From Lachnospiraceae bacterium (lineage in GTDB: Bacteria > Bacillota > Clostridia > Lachnospirales > Lachnospiraceae), in the NCBI GenBank assembly GCA_014804285.1, contig JAAVAA010000094.1:1-18709 (forward strand): a DNA stretch of 18,709 nucleotides. Reading direction: 5' to 3'. Positions 1 to 6,946 of this stretch are shown one piece after another. The notes beneath the pieces are model-generated. The model worked only from the letters and a program-made list of their open reading frames with translations, ran no database searches and was not told where the DNA came from. Every line of letters begins with the position of its first letter. Positions within the stretch are counted from its first letter, which is position 1. A program made the translations under genes and the position numbers.

Positions 1-1
1 C

Positions 2-109
2 AATAATGCTGTGGCTGCTATCCGCACTAACGGAGTCACTCTGGAAGTATCGGGCGATATTTCAGAACCGCTTCTCAGGATGCTTCTGCAGGAGGTGCTG
101 CATGCTTGA
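2..109 (+). CDS. tnpA: IS66 TnpA, C-terminal fragment (cut by window edge)
   Basis: The frame beginning at base 2 is open to a TGA at 107-109 and encodes about 35 residues, ending ..GDISEPLLRMLLQEVLHA. The pattern of a short beta strand (VTLEVSG), a D/S-rich turn and a leucine-rich last helix is how IS66 TnpA proteins usually end. TnpA is a small accessory protein needed for transposition, with a helix-turn-helix in the part not visible here. Its stop overlaps the tnpB start by eight bases (ATG at 102), the usual translational coupling in this family. The N-terminal part lies outside the window, so intactness cannot be judged. Confidence 0.7.
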   Translation, partial: NNAVAAIRTNGVTLEVSGDISEPLLRMLLQEVLHA

Positions 110-458
110 GGATGTACTTGAAATACGACGTGTCGTACTGGCCTGCGGAGCCGTAGATCTCCGGAAGGGGATTGATGGTCTTGCCATGATCATCGGTGAT
201 AAATATAAGCAGAATCCTTTTGAGAAAGGAACCCTGTTTTTGTTTTGTGGCGGCCGTTCGGACAGGATCAAAGGACTGCTGTGGATGGGAACGGGGTTTC
301 TTCTCCTGTACAAGCGTTTCGAAGCGGGGCGCCTTTCCTGGCCAAGGACCACGCAGGAAGCAGCGGATCTTACGGAAGAACAATTCCATTACCTGATGAC
401 GGGGTTAAATCCGCTGGAACCAAAAATCAAGGATGTAACCCCCGAAAAAATATACTGA
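102..458 (+). CDS. tnpB: IS66 accessory protein TnpB (Orf2-like)
   Basis: This 118-residue protein has the hallmark TnpB pattern: a CGAVDLRKGIDGL segment near residues 15-27, then LFLFCGGRSDRIKGLLW and GFLLLYKRFEAGRLSWPR in the middle, and a C-terminal region with ..LTEEQFHYLMTGL. TnpB is required with TnpA and TnpC for IS66 transposition, but its biochemical role is unsettled; it is unrelated to the RNA-guided TnpB of IS200/IS605. I chose ATG 102 because AGGAGG at 90-95 sits six bases upstream and the protein then starts where family members do. The frame is open back to base 6, but that part is the out-of-frame end of tnpA. Length is normal and no damage is seen. Confidence 0.9.
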   Translation: MLEDVLEIRRVVLACGAVDLRKGIDGLAMIIGDKYKQNPFEKGTLFLFCGGRSDRIKGLLWMGTGFLLLYKRFEAGRLSWPRTTQEAADLTEEQFHYLMTGLNPLEPKIKDVTPEKIY

Positions 459-730
459 TGATTGTGCAAAACAGAGAAAATATTTTCTGTTTTACCGCAT
501 AAAAATCACCCCTTAACAGGCGCTATAAGGTACTGCTGTGGGAGGGCCAGACCGCCTTCACCCGTGCCTGATAAGGAAAAGCCGGACCTTGAAAACTCTA
601 TATTTCCTGAGCCTGAAAGAGGCTGCTGCAAAGCCTGAACCTGTAGCAGAATGACGAATCTGTTTCCTGGCGGAAGTGGCTTTTTAACTGTATTTCTGCT
701 ATACTTGTATAGAAAGAAAGGACGGTCTGT
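459..730 (+). other. Unusually long tnpB-tnpC spacer with hairpins and a promoter-like palindrome
   Basis: These 272 bases contain no convincing reading frame. Three structures can be seen. An AT-rich imperfect hairpin at 468-493 ends in TTTT and could be a weak terminator after tnpB. A stem of eight pairs (CTGCTGCA at 623-630 with TGTAGCAG at 642-649, one G-U pair) lies in the middle. A perfect palindrome, CTATAC-TT-GTATAG at 699-712, contains the -10-like hexamer TATACT and ends 18 bases before the tnpC start. No good -35 goes with it. The region may give tnpC its own expression control, but that is inference. Confidence 0.4.
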
Positions 731-2368
731 ATGTGCCAGAAGTTTACAGCAGATGAACTGAATATCATGGATCACGAGACCAAGAACGATGTCATCTATC
801 AGATGCAGGATCGTCTTGACAAGCTTGAACATGATTATGAAAACCTCATGGAACAGTTCAGGCTTTCAAATCAGCAGCGTTTCGGCCGTCATACGGAAAA
901 GCTGGACGAGATCGCAGGGCAGCTTTCTCTCTTCAATGAAGCAGAAGCGTGCTTTGATGAACAGTGTCCCGAACCGGTTATTGATGATGTTGTCAGTAAA
1001 GCATTAAAGCCAGCGCGCAGGGCAAAGAAAAAAGGACAGCGTGAAGAAGATCTCAGGGCCTTTCCACAGGAAGAGATCCCGCATGATGTCCCGGCAGAGA
1101 AATTGAATGCCCTGTTTGGAGAAGGGAACTATAAAAGCATGCCGGATGAGATCTGCTGGCTGCTGCGTTTTGAACCCGCCAGGTGGATCGCGGAAAAGCA
1201 CATCATCAAGGTGTATGTGGGAACCGACGGCCTGCATCAGGATGAATTCCTGCGCGGTGACCATCCGGATACCCTGTACCGTGGCAGCATAGCGACCCCT
1301 TCACTGGTGGCCGGTATCATCAACTCCAAATATGTGAACAGCAGTCCACTGGACCGTACCGCCAGAGAGTTTCAGACCAATGGATTAAATCTGTCCAAAC
1401 AGACCATGTCCAACTGGGTGGTGTGGTCGGCGGAAAGATTCTTCCAGCCGGTATACGAGCTGATGAAAAAGATCCAGCTGCAGGCACATGTAAACCAGTG
1501 CGACGAGACTCCCTTGGAAGTGATCCATGATGACAGACCCGCCGGGAGCAAAAGCTACATGTGGGTGCATCTTACCGGAGAACTGAGTCCTTGTCCGAAG
1601 ATCATTGTGTATGAGTATCAGAAGACCAGACACAGTAATCATCCCAAGGAATACTATAAGGACTTCAAAGGAATCCTTATGACGGACGGGCTGGAACAGT
1701 ACCACAAGCTTGCCAGGGAGCAGGAGAGGCTGACCAATGCCAACTGTCTTGCCCATGCCAGACGCCATTTCGCCAATGCCATCAAGGCGATGGGCAGGGG
1801 GAATGCCGAAGCAGTCAAAGCTTCCGTGGCGTATAAAGCGCTGGTACGGATCGGAGCCATATATGACCTGGAAGGGACTCTTAAAAATCTTTCTCTTGAA
1901 GAGCGCCTGAAAGAACGTCAGACTTCCATTAAGCCGTTGGTGGAGGAATACTTTGCGTGGATAAAGGACATTTTCAGACAGGGACTTGTCCTTCCGAAAA
2001 GCGAAACTGCCAAAGGTCTTGCGTACAGCATCAATCAGGAAGAATATCTCAAAGTGTTCCTGACGGACGGAGAGGTCCCGATCGATGATTCTGCCTCGGA
2101 ACGGGCACTCAGAAATTTTACCATTGGTCGCAAGAATTGGATGACCATCAATACTGTCCGCGGAGCCCAGGCAAGCGCAGTCATTTACAGCATTACAGAA
2201 ACAGCCAGGGCAAATGGGCTAAATGTGTATTATTATATTAAGTATCTGCTGGAACAACTGACAGCACTTATTGATGAACAGGGAAATATAGAACAGTCAA
2301 AGCTGGAACCACTCATGCCATGGTCAAAAAACTTACCTGATGACTGTTATAGTAAGCGCCGCAACTAA
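731..2368 (+). CDS. tnpC: IS66 DDE transposase TnpC
   Basis: This 545-residue protein is a complete IS66-family transposase, which cuts and rejoins DNA at the element ends. The likely catalytic triad is D258 (NQCDETPLEV), D319 (LMTDGLEQY) and E457 (DDSASERALRNF). The CLAHARRHF motif at 339-347 and the C-terminal GRKNWMTINTVRGA block are also typical. Residues 20-50 look like the N-terminal coiled coil that precedes a basic stretch (95-105, ARRAKKKGQR). The CxxC zinc-finger pair many IS66 transposases carry around residues 110-150 is not evident here. ATG 731 is preceded by AAAGGA at a plausible distance; an alternative ATG lies 13 codons in. Spacing after tnpB is 272 bases, longer than usual. 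The frame is intact. Confidence 0.95.
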   Translation: MCQKFTADELNIMDHETKNDVIYQMQDRLDKLEHDYENLMEQFRLSNQQRFGRHTEKLDEIAGQLSLFNEAEACFDEQCPEPVIDDVVSKALKPARRAKKKGQREEDLRAFPQEEIPHDVPAEKLNALFGEGNYKSMPDEICWLLRFEPARWIAEKHIIKVYVGTDGLHQDEFLRGDHPDTLYRGSIATPSLVAGIINSKYVNSSPLDRTAREFQTNGLNLSKQTMSNWVVWSAERFFQPVYELMKKIQLQAHVNQCDETPLEVIHDDRPAGSKSYMWVHLTGELSPCPKIIVYEYQKTRHSNHPKEYYKDFKGILMTDGLEQYHKLAREQERLTNANCLAHARRHFANAIKAMGRGNAEAVKASVAYKALVRIGAIYDLEGTLKNLSLEERLKERQTSIKPLVEEYFAWIKDIFRQGLVLPKSETAKGLAYSINQEEYLKVFLTDGEVPIDDSASERALRNFTIGRKNWMTINTVRGAQASAVIYSITETARANGLNVYYYIKYLLEQLTALIDEQGNIEQSKLEPLMPWSKNLPDDCYSKRRN

Positions 2369-2383
2369 ACGGCGCTTAATTTT
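2353..2383 (+). terminator. Terminator hairpin at the end of tnpC, inside the IS
   Basis: TAAGCGCCG (2353-2361) pairs perfectly with CGGCGCTTA (2370-2378) around an eight-base loop and is followed by ATTTTAT. It overlaps the last codons and stop of tnpC and would end IS transcription 28 bases before the inverted repeat. Confidence 0.7.
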
Positions 2384-2392
2384 ATAGGAGAG

Positions 2393-2411
2393 CGTCGGAT
2401 TTGACCCTTAC
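2393..2411. repeat. Right terminal inverted repeat of the IS66-family element
   Basis: Read on the minus strand from 2411 inward, the sequence is GTAAGGGTCAAATCCGACG. IS66-family ends begin GTAA and this lies 43 bases past the tnpC stop, the expected place. The matching left repeat is not in the window, so the exact length of the repeat is not confirmed. Confidence 0.65.
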
Positions 2412-2422
2412 CTTTAAACAAC

Positions 2423-2454
2423 AAAAAACTGCTAGTGTGTCGTCACCAACAGTT
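2423..2454 (-). terminator. Intrinsic terminator of the small minus-strand unit
   Basis: On the minus strand AACTGTTGGTG pairs with CACTAGCAGTT (eleven pairs, two of them G-U) around the loop ACGACA and is followed by six T. The loop and adjacent stem (2437-2443) are also complementary to 2508-2514 just upstream, seven bases, which would allow an alternative fold. The terminator faces the IS66 end 12 bases away. Confidence 0.65.
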
Positions 2455-2663
2455 TCTTTGTCTAAATTTTTTAACCCTATGTGCTTTGCAGGTTTTTACC
2501 ACACCGTACGACACCAGTGTTTCTTGAAGCGCTCCACCACTTATGCAGTTTTAGTTCAGCAACATTATTAATGACCCATTAGCTGGTGGATTACAAGGCA
2601 TAGTTTGATAGGAGTTCGAACGAAATATAACGGTTAGTATTTATAAACAAATATAACTCCATA

Positions 2664-2735
2664 TCAATACAGCGTTGGTACCAACAACGCACCTCGTAAA
2701 AGAGAGCAGGGCAAAATCAAAAGTTTGGTCAACAT
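2664..2735 (-). CDS. Candidate 23-residue hydrophobic small protein
   Basis: The ORF encodes a 23-residue peptide starting MLTKLLILPCSLLRG and ending in a leucine/valine-rich segment. It is almost entirely hydrophobic, with one lysine and one arginine, so membrane association is plausible. AAAGGAG lies six bases before the ATG, an excellent ribosome binding site, and a good promoter lies upstream. The ribosome binding site (AAAGGAGC, 2741-2748) can pair with GCTCTCTTT inside the ORF (2699-2707) with one bulged base, which could hide it. Small size, hydrophobicity, masked initiation and a long 3' tail recall type I toxins or regulatory leader peptides. No homologue is recognised, and the function is unknown. 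Confidence 0.35.
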   Translation of the reverse strand: MLTKLLILPCSLLRGALLVPTLY

Positions 2736-2769
2736 AACCAGCTCCTTTCTGCCCAATCTGGGTAAATAT

Positions 2770-2798
2770 ATTTTAGCATGTGAAGTTTACAAGGTAAA
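2770..2798 (-). promoter_or_regulatory. Promoter of the small minus-strand unit
   Basis: TTTACC (2793-2798) and TAAAAT (2770-2775) on the minus strand are separated by exactly 17 bases. The -10 matches five of six consensus bases and the -35 matches four. It lies between the lactonase stop and the 23-codon ORF, so it would serve the small unit rather than the lactonase gene. Confidence 0.5.
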
Positions 2799-2835
2799 GA
2801 AAAATTCTAAGAGGAAGAAAAAGGCGGGTATATGA

Positions 2836-3978
2836 TTACGAAAACACTAAGCATACTACCGCGCCTGCTTCATATCGGACATGTTCTGTAAGCATTCCTG
2901 TTTCCACATCTCTTTGAAAGACAACCAGATTATCGCTGTCCTGATTTGCCACGATCATCCACCGTCCGGAAGGAGATAATTGAAATCCCCTTGGATTTTT
3001 CCCGCCGGAATCAACCCATTGAATGCCTCTTGGCAAACCAAACCTATCCACTTCAAAAGCTGCAATGCTGTCATGTCCCCGGTTCCCCACATAAAGATAT
3101 TTCTCGTCCCTCGATAGGAGAATAGCTCCGGGTAGGTTTTCTCTCTCCTGCCCTTTCCCATCTTTCATTTCTTCTCCGGGTGTACATGAGACAAATCCCT
3201 CTAACCGAATCTTATCCTCTTCCCAGTGCAAAATTCCTATTTTGTTAGAAAGTTCACAGGACACATAAACATGCCCGTCTTCCCGAAAGGCCAGGCTCCT
3301 TGGACCACTCCCCGGCGGCAGAATTATCCTATGGCAGGCTTTGGGCAGACCATCCTTCATCTCCCCTACAAGATTTCCTTCCCCGTCCAGTTCATATACG
3401 AATATCTCATCCATTCCCAAATCAGCCACCCACAGATATCCATGAAAAATCGATGTGCTATGCACATGTGCTTTTTCCTGCCGTACCTGATTAAAGCCTT
3501 CCGCCCTATCTTCTTTCAAATGATGGGCGATCTGAAGATCCATAGCTTTTAAACTTCCATCCTTATCTACTGCAAAACTGCTCAGGCTTCCGCCATTATA
3601 ATTGGCAGTAAACACATGACCTCCGCTCTTGTCACAGTCCACATGGCAGGGCGCCGCCCCCATAACAGGGAGACAATTCTGCATAGCCAAGCTTCCATTT
3701 TTATCCACAGCAAGTGAAGAAAGGGCTCCGCCACCCGTCCCCTGATAATTATCCAGCTCATTCACCGCATAAAGCGTTTTTCTGTCCGGCGAAAATGCCA
3801 TCCATGATGCGTTCTCCACATCCGGATAGCTTTCCAGCGCCTCCAAAGTCCCTGCTTCTTCATCAAATAGGAAAATTTGGATTCCCCCGCCTTTCCCATG
3901 ATAAATGTCTCCATCACCGGTAAGGACAGGTGAATTATAGCTCCCTGTGTATAGCTTTACCTTCCATTGCGCTGTCAT
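2836..3978 (-). CDS. Lactonase-family beta-propeller protein (6-phosphogluconolactonase-like)
   Basis: This 380-residue protein has repeated blades with SPDRKTLYAVNEL, CHVDCDKSGGHVFTANYNGG, GSGPRSLAFREDGHVYVSCEL, LLSRDEKYLYVGNRGHDSIA and LSPSGRWMIVANQDSDNLVVF. This is the pattern of the seven-bladed lactonase family (Pfam PF10282 type), whose characterised members hydrolyse sugar lactones such as 6-phosphogluconolactone. Length fits the family, and with no signal peptide it should be cytoplasmic. ATG 3978 is supported by GAGGAG eight bases upstream. It has its own promoter candidate (4052-4080) and stands apart from the sugar-uptake run, though on the same strand. The sugar lactone is unknown. 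No clear terminator follows the stop at 2836. Confidence 0.85.
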   Translation of the reverse strand: MTAQWKVKLYTGSYNSPVLTGDGDIYHGKGGGIQIFLFDEEAGTLEALESYPDVENASWMAFSPDRKTLYAVNELDNYQGTGGGALSSLAVDKNGSLAMQNCLPVMGAAPCHVDCDKSGGHVFTANYNGGSLSSFAVDKDGSLKAMDLQIAHHLKEDRAEGFNQVRQEKAHVHSTSIFHGYLWVADLGMDEIFVYELDGEGNLVGEMKDGLPKACHRIILPPGSGPRSLAFREDGHVYVSCELSNKIGILHWEEDKIRLEGFVSCTPGEEMKDGKGQERENLPGAILLSRDEKYLYVGNRGHDSIAAFEVDRFGLPRGIQWVDSGGKNPRGFQLSPSGRWMIVANQDSDNLVVFQRDVETGMLTEHVRYEAGAVVCLVFS

Positions 3979-4051
3979 ATCTATTTCTCCTCGTATATCA
4001 TTTGAAATTCAATTCCATCAAAAAAGTTCCCGTAACAAAGATGTTCTTTTT

Positions 4052-4080
4052 ATCATACTAAAAATTAATTCAATCGTCTA
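4052..4080 (-). promoter_or_regulatory. Probable promoter of the lactonase gene
   Basis: On the minus strand TAGACG (4075-4080) and TATGAT (4052-4057) are 17 bases apart, giving a predicted start near 4045 and a leader of about 67 bases. The two hexamers match four and five consensus positions. The region 3979-4220 is a divergent intergenic space; on the plus strand a TATACT at 4181-4186, with no good -35, may serve the flavodoxin gene. Confidence 0.4.
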
Positions 4081-4220
4081 CTTTCTTAAGTTTAAAATCA
4101 AAATACCACATCCAATACAGAAACCAGCGCATCATATCCATAGGACAGCGGACTATCTTTCTTATTTCGGGATTTTATAGTATACTTATTCCATCATAAC
4201 AGCACGGAAAGGAAACCATC

Positions 4221-5582
4221 ATGAAAATTTTAGTCCTCAACGGAAGTCCCAAAGCCAATTACAGCATCACCCTCCAAACGGTGCTCTATCTGGAAAAATA
4301 CTTTCCCAAACAGGAATTTACCTACTTAAATGTGGGAGCACAGATCAAGCTTCTGGAAAAAGACTTTTCATCAGCCCGGACCGCTCTACAAACGGCAGAT
4401 CTGCTTCTTTTTTCCTACCCCGTCTATACCTTTATCGCTCCCAGCCAACTGCATCGCTTTATTGAGCTGGTAAAGGCATCCGGCATTGATCTGTCCGGAA
4501 AGTACGCCACACAGATCACCACCTCCAAGCATTTCTACGACGTAACGGCGCACCGTTACATTCAGGATAACTGCCAGGATCTGGGGCTGAAGTTCATCCG
4601 CGGACTCTCCGCAGATATGGAAGATTTACTGAGCAAAAAGGGACAGGTGGAAGCCAGGAAATTCTTCTCCTACGTACTTTGGAGCATAAAGCAGAACAGC
4701 TTTGAACCATTTCCCGCTCCCAGAACGCCTGCTCCCCGCATAGCCGTATCAGTTCCTACAAATGCTGCCTCCGACCGCAAATCCCCTTCCCTTTCTGCAA
4801 AAAGGGTAGCCATCGTCACCGACTGCCGCGAAGAAGATACACAGCTTAAAAGTATGATCGAACGTTTCCAGTCAGTGCTTCCCTGTGAAAGTCATGTCAT
4901 CAATATCCGCGAATATCCTATGCGTGGCGGCTGCTTGGGGTGCTTTCACTGTGCGTCTGACGGAAAATGCATCTATACGGATGGCTTTGACCGCTTTCTG
5001 CGTGAAGAAATCCAGACATCTGATGCCATTGTATACGCCTTTACCATCAGCGACCATTCCATGGGATCCGTATTCAAATGCTATGATGACAGGCAATTCT
5101 GCAATGGACACCGCACCGTCACCATGGGCTCCCCCATCGGCTATCTGGTCAGCGGCTCCTACAACGCCGAACCTAATCTACAAATGATCCTGGAAGGACG
5201 CAGTCAGGTTGGCGGCAACTTCCTTGCGGGCGTTGCCACCGATGAGACGGATCCGGATCATGAGATTGACCGTCTGGCTTTAACGCTTAACTATGCCCTT
5301 TCCCATCACCATACCCAGCCCCAGAATTTTTACGGTGTAGGTGGAATGAAGATTTTCCGAGACCTGATCTATCTGATGCAGGGCATGATGAAGGCCGATC
5401 ATCAGTTTTACAAAGCGCATGGTCAGTATGATTTTCCCCAGAAGCACAGGGGCACCATGCTTAAAATGTACTTAGTGGGCGCGCTGCTCTCTTCTCCAAA
5501 GCTGAAAGAAAAAGTTGGCGACCATATCAATGAGGGGATGATCGCCCCCTACAAAAAAGTCATAGATGGAGCAAAGCGCTAA
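4221..5582 (+). CDS. Fused double flavodoxin-like / iron-sulfur flavoprotein-like reductase
   Basis: The 453-residue protein contains two flavodoxin-like domains of the NADPH-dependent FMN reductase type. The first (about 1-155) starts MKILVLNGSPK, a flavin phosphate-binding loop, with LLLFSYPVYTF near 61-71. The second (about 194-380) starts RVAIVTDCREEDTQ and contains CLGCFHCASDGKC at 238-250. That spacing, C-x2-C-x2-C-x5-C, is the compact cysteine motif of iron-sulfur flavoproteins, which can hold a 4Fe-4S cluster. A proline-rich linker (163-180) joins the domains. ATG 4221 has AAAGGA seven bases upstream. It is probably a cytoplasmic electron-transfer or reductase protein; the substrate is unknown. 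It is the only plus-strand gene outside the IS and is not part of the sugar operon. Confidence 0.8.
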   Translation: MKILVLNGSPKANYSITLQTVLYLEKYFPKQEFTYLNVGAQIKLLEKDFSSARTALQTADLLLFSYPVYTFIAPSQLHRFIELVKASGIDLSGKYATQITTSKHFYDVTAHRYIQDNCQDLGLKFIRGLSADMEDLLSKKGQVEARKFFSYVLWSIKQNSFEPFPAPRTPAPRIAVSVPTNAASDRKSPSLSAKRVAIVTDCREEDTQLKSMIERFQSVLPCESHVINIREYPMRGGCLGCFHCASDGKCIYTDGFDRFLREEIQTSDAIVYAFTISDHSMGSVFKCYDDRQFCNGHRTVTMGSPIGYLVSGSYNAEPNLQMILEGRSQVGGNFLAGVATDETDPDHEIDRLALTLNYALSHHHTQPQNFYGVGGMKIFRDLIYLMQGMMKADHQFYKAHGQYDFPQKHRGTMLKMYLVGALLSSPKLKEKVGDHINEGMIAPYKKVIDGAKR

Positions 5583-5593
5583 CGCCTTGCTCC
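5568..5593. terminator. Hairpin between convergent flavoprotein and GH30 genes
   Basis: GGAGCAA (5568-5574) pairs with TTGCTCC (5587-5593), with an inner GCG/CGC stem. It overlaps the flavoprotein stop codon. No T-run follows on either strand, so termination is uncertain. It lies in the 28-base space between two convergent genes. Confidence 0.35.
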
Positions 5594-5610
5594 AAACAAA
5601 ACTAATCCAA

Positions 5611-6930
5611 TCATATCTGCAGCGTAGCTATACTGTGAGCATTTAAGCAATAATGATATCCCTGACAGCCATCCATGGTTACATAAACTTCTCTGTCTTC
5701 ACCTGTCCGATTCAAGGAAACTACAATCCGGCTTCCGTCAGGATTTTCAAAGGCAGCTGCTTCTATATCCGCAGAATACACAGAACTTCCCAGCCGGATC
5801 GCTCCAGGTTTTAAAAATCTGCTAAAATGTCCAATATAGTAGTATTCACTGCGAAGTTCAAAATCTGTTTCACTCTCACACAGCATAACGGGCGCTTCAC
5901 AGAAATTTCCTACATGATTGGGTCCACCCTTGCTGTCCAGCAGCAGATTCCAATCCAGGCTCCCACTTGCTCCCGCATTTAGGTTTCCAAGGATATCATG
6001 AGCATACATCTCTGCCTTCCGAATACTGTCAAAGTCCTCAAAGCGACTGTATTCCACACACCCCTCTGTAAACCAGAGTTCCTTCTGTGGATAGAGCTGC
6101 CTGACTGCGGACAAAGCACTGAAATGATCCCCCGTATACCAATGAAAAGCAAACCCTGAGACAGCATCTACCGCGCCGGATACAGACATAACAGCATCTG
6201 CCCGGTAAGGCAGTATTTCCTTGTTATGATCCCATACCAAAATTTGAACGTCTCCGCAGTCTGCCTCTTTCAAAGCATGGGCAAGAAACTTTGCCGCAAA
6301 TTCCCCTTCCTCCTTGCCGGAATAAATACAAGAATCCCAAGTTTGTACTGCAGCAGGCTCATTTTGCACAGTAATTCTCCGCACATTAAGCCCTTGAGAA
6401 CGGTAATATTTCACATATTTCGCCATACACTCGGCCCACAATTCCCGATATTCCGGCATAAGGCTTCCGCCATGGTTCCTATCCCCGTTAGACTTCATAA
6501 AAGCGGGCGGGCTCCATGGACTGAGCATCAATTCAACGGGCTTTCCGGCTGTTTCCTCTGCTGCCCTGACCATCGGAATCAGATATTTGTCATCCCTGCC
6601 AGTATCAAAAAAATCTTCCTGCGATTCCATACAACTATAATTTCCAAGGGAAAAATCACAACTTCCCATATGTACCCGCCCCTGGGTATAACATAGTCCA
6701 TCTTTCCCAAAGCAGCGCTCCATAAACGCTTTCTGCCGATCGGGTGAAAGTTTTTGATAATTAAACGCCGCCGCTTCCGTAAATGCACCTCCAAAACCAT
6801 GAAATACCTGGTGCCGGACAGCGGGGTATACGCTGACCTGATGAACGGAGTCCAATTCCCCGGATACAATCTCATCTGTATGCCAACGAAGATCTCTGGC
6901 AAAATCAGTACGTGTCAAAAGTGCTTTCAT
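5611..6930 (-). CDS. GH30-family glycosidase, cytoplasmic
   Basis: This 439-residue protein is a retaining GH30 glycoside hydrolase: FHGFGGAFTEAAA near 43-55, LMLSPWSPPAFMKSNGD near 134-150, and the two catalytic glutamates, E191 in TVQNEP (acid/base) and E289 in LWFTEG (nucleophile). A C-terminal beta domain follows from about 370. GH30 includes beta-glucosidases, glucosylceramidases, beta-1,6-glucanases and beta-xylosidases; the motifs suit the glucosidase/beta-1,6-glucanase branches better than xylanases, but linkage cannot be fixed. There is no signal peptide, so it acts on imported sugar. ATG 6930 has GGAGGA six bases upstream, and the gene starts 16 bases after the GH94 stop, so the two are co-transcribed. 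It is the last gene of the run. Confidence 0.9.
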   Translation of the reverse strand: MKALLTRTDFARDLRWHTDEIVSGELDSVHQVSVYPAVRHQVFHGFGGAFTEAAAFNYQKLSPDRQKAFMERCFGKDGLCYTQGRVHMGSCDFSLGNYSCMESQEDFFDTGRDDKYLIPMVRAAEETAGKPVELMLSPWSPPAFMKSNGDRNHGGSLMPEYRELWAECMAKYVKYYRSQGLNVRRITVQNEPAAVQTWDSCIYSGKEEGEFAAKFLAHALKEADCGDVQILVWDHNKEILPYRADAVMSVSGAVDAVSGFAFHWYTGDHFSALSAVRQLYPQKELWFTEGCVEYSRFEDFDSIRKAEMYAHDILGNLNAGASGSLDWNLLLDSKGGPNHVGNFCEAPVMLCESETDFELRSEYYYIGHFSRFLKPGAIRLGSSVYSADIEAAAFENPDGSRIVVSLNRTGEDREVYVTMDGCQGYHYCLNAHSIATLQI

Positions 6931-6946
6931 ATATAGTCCTCCATTT

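Larger units (their letters stand above)
1..2411 (+). mobile_element. IS66-family insertion sequence, right-hand part (left end outside window)
   Basis: Three consecutive plus-strand reading frames match the tnpA-tnpB-tnpC order of IS66 elements. They are followed by a terminator hairpin and an end sequence that, read inward from the outside, begins GTAAGGGTCAAATCCGACG. IS66-family ends typically start with GTAA, so I place the right boundary at 2411. The left end and most of tnpA lie before the window. tnpB and tnpC are both open and carry their key motifs, so this copy may be active if its left part is intact. IS66 elements normally create 8-bp target duplications; the right-hand copy would be CTTTAAAC at 2412-2419, but the partner cannot be seen. 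Confidence 0.88.
2412..2835. other. Gap between IS66 end and lactonase gene; candidate small minus-strand transcription unit
   Basis: No ordinary protein gene is found in these 424 AT-rich bases. On the minus strand the parts line up as a compact unit: promoter (2770-2798), predicted start near 2763, a CCCA-GAT-TGGG hairpin near the 5' end, a strong ribosome binding site, a 23-codon ORF (2664-2735), a roughly 210-base untranslated tail and an intrinsic terminator (2423-2454). A second 23-codon ORF without a ribosome binding site starts four bases after the first (2591-2662). The predicted RNA is about 340 nt. I do not recognise it as tmRNA, RNase P RNA, 6S RNA or SRP RNA. Confidence 0.4.

Noticed and set aside
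6..101. Open extension of tnpB upstream of ATG 102
   Set aside because: The same bases encode the tnpA end in another frame, ATG 102 has the ribosome binding site, and family members start there.
2611..2622. GGAGTTCGAACG resembling a tRNA or tmRNA T-arm
   Set aside because: GTTCGAAC is a simple palindrome; no acceptor stem, tag reading frame or other tmRNA part is present.
5568..5593. Full bidirectional terminator between convergent genes
   Set aside because: Kept only as a weak hairpin, since neither strand has a T-run after the stem.
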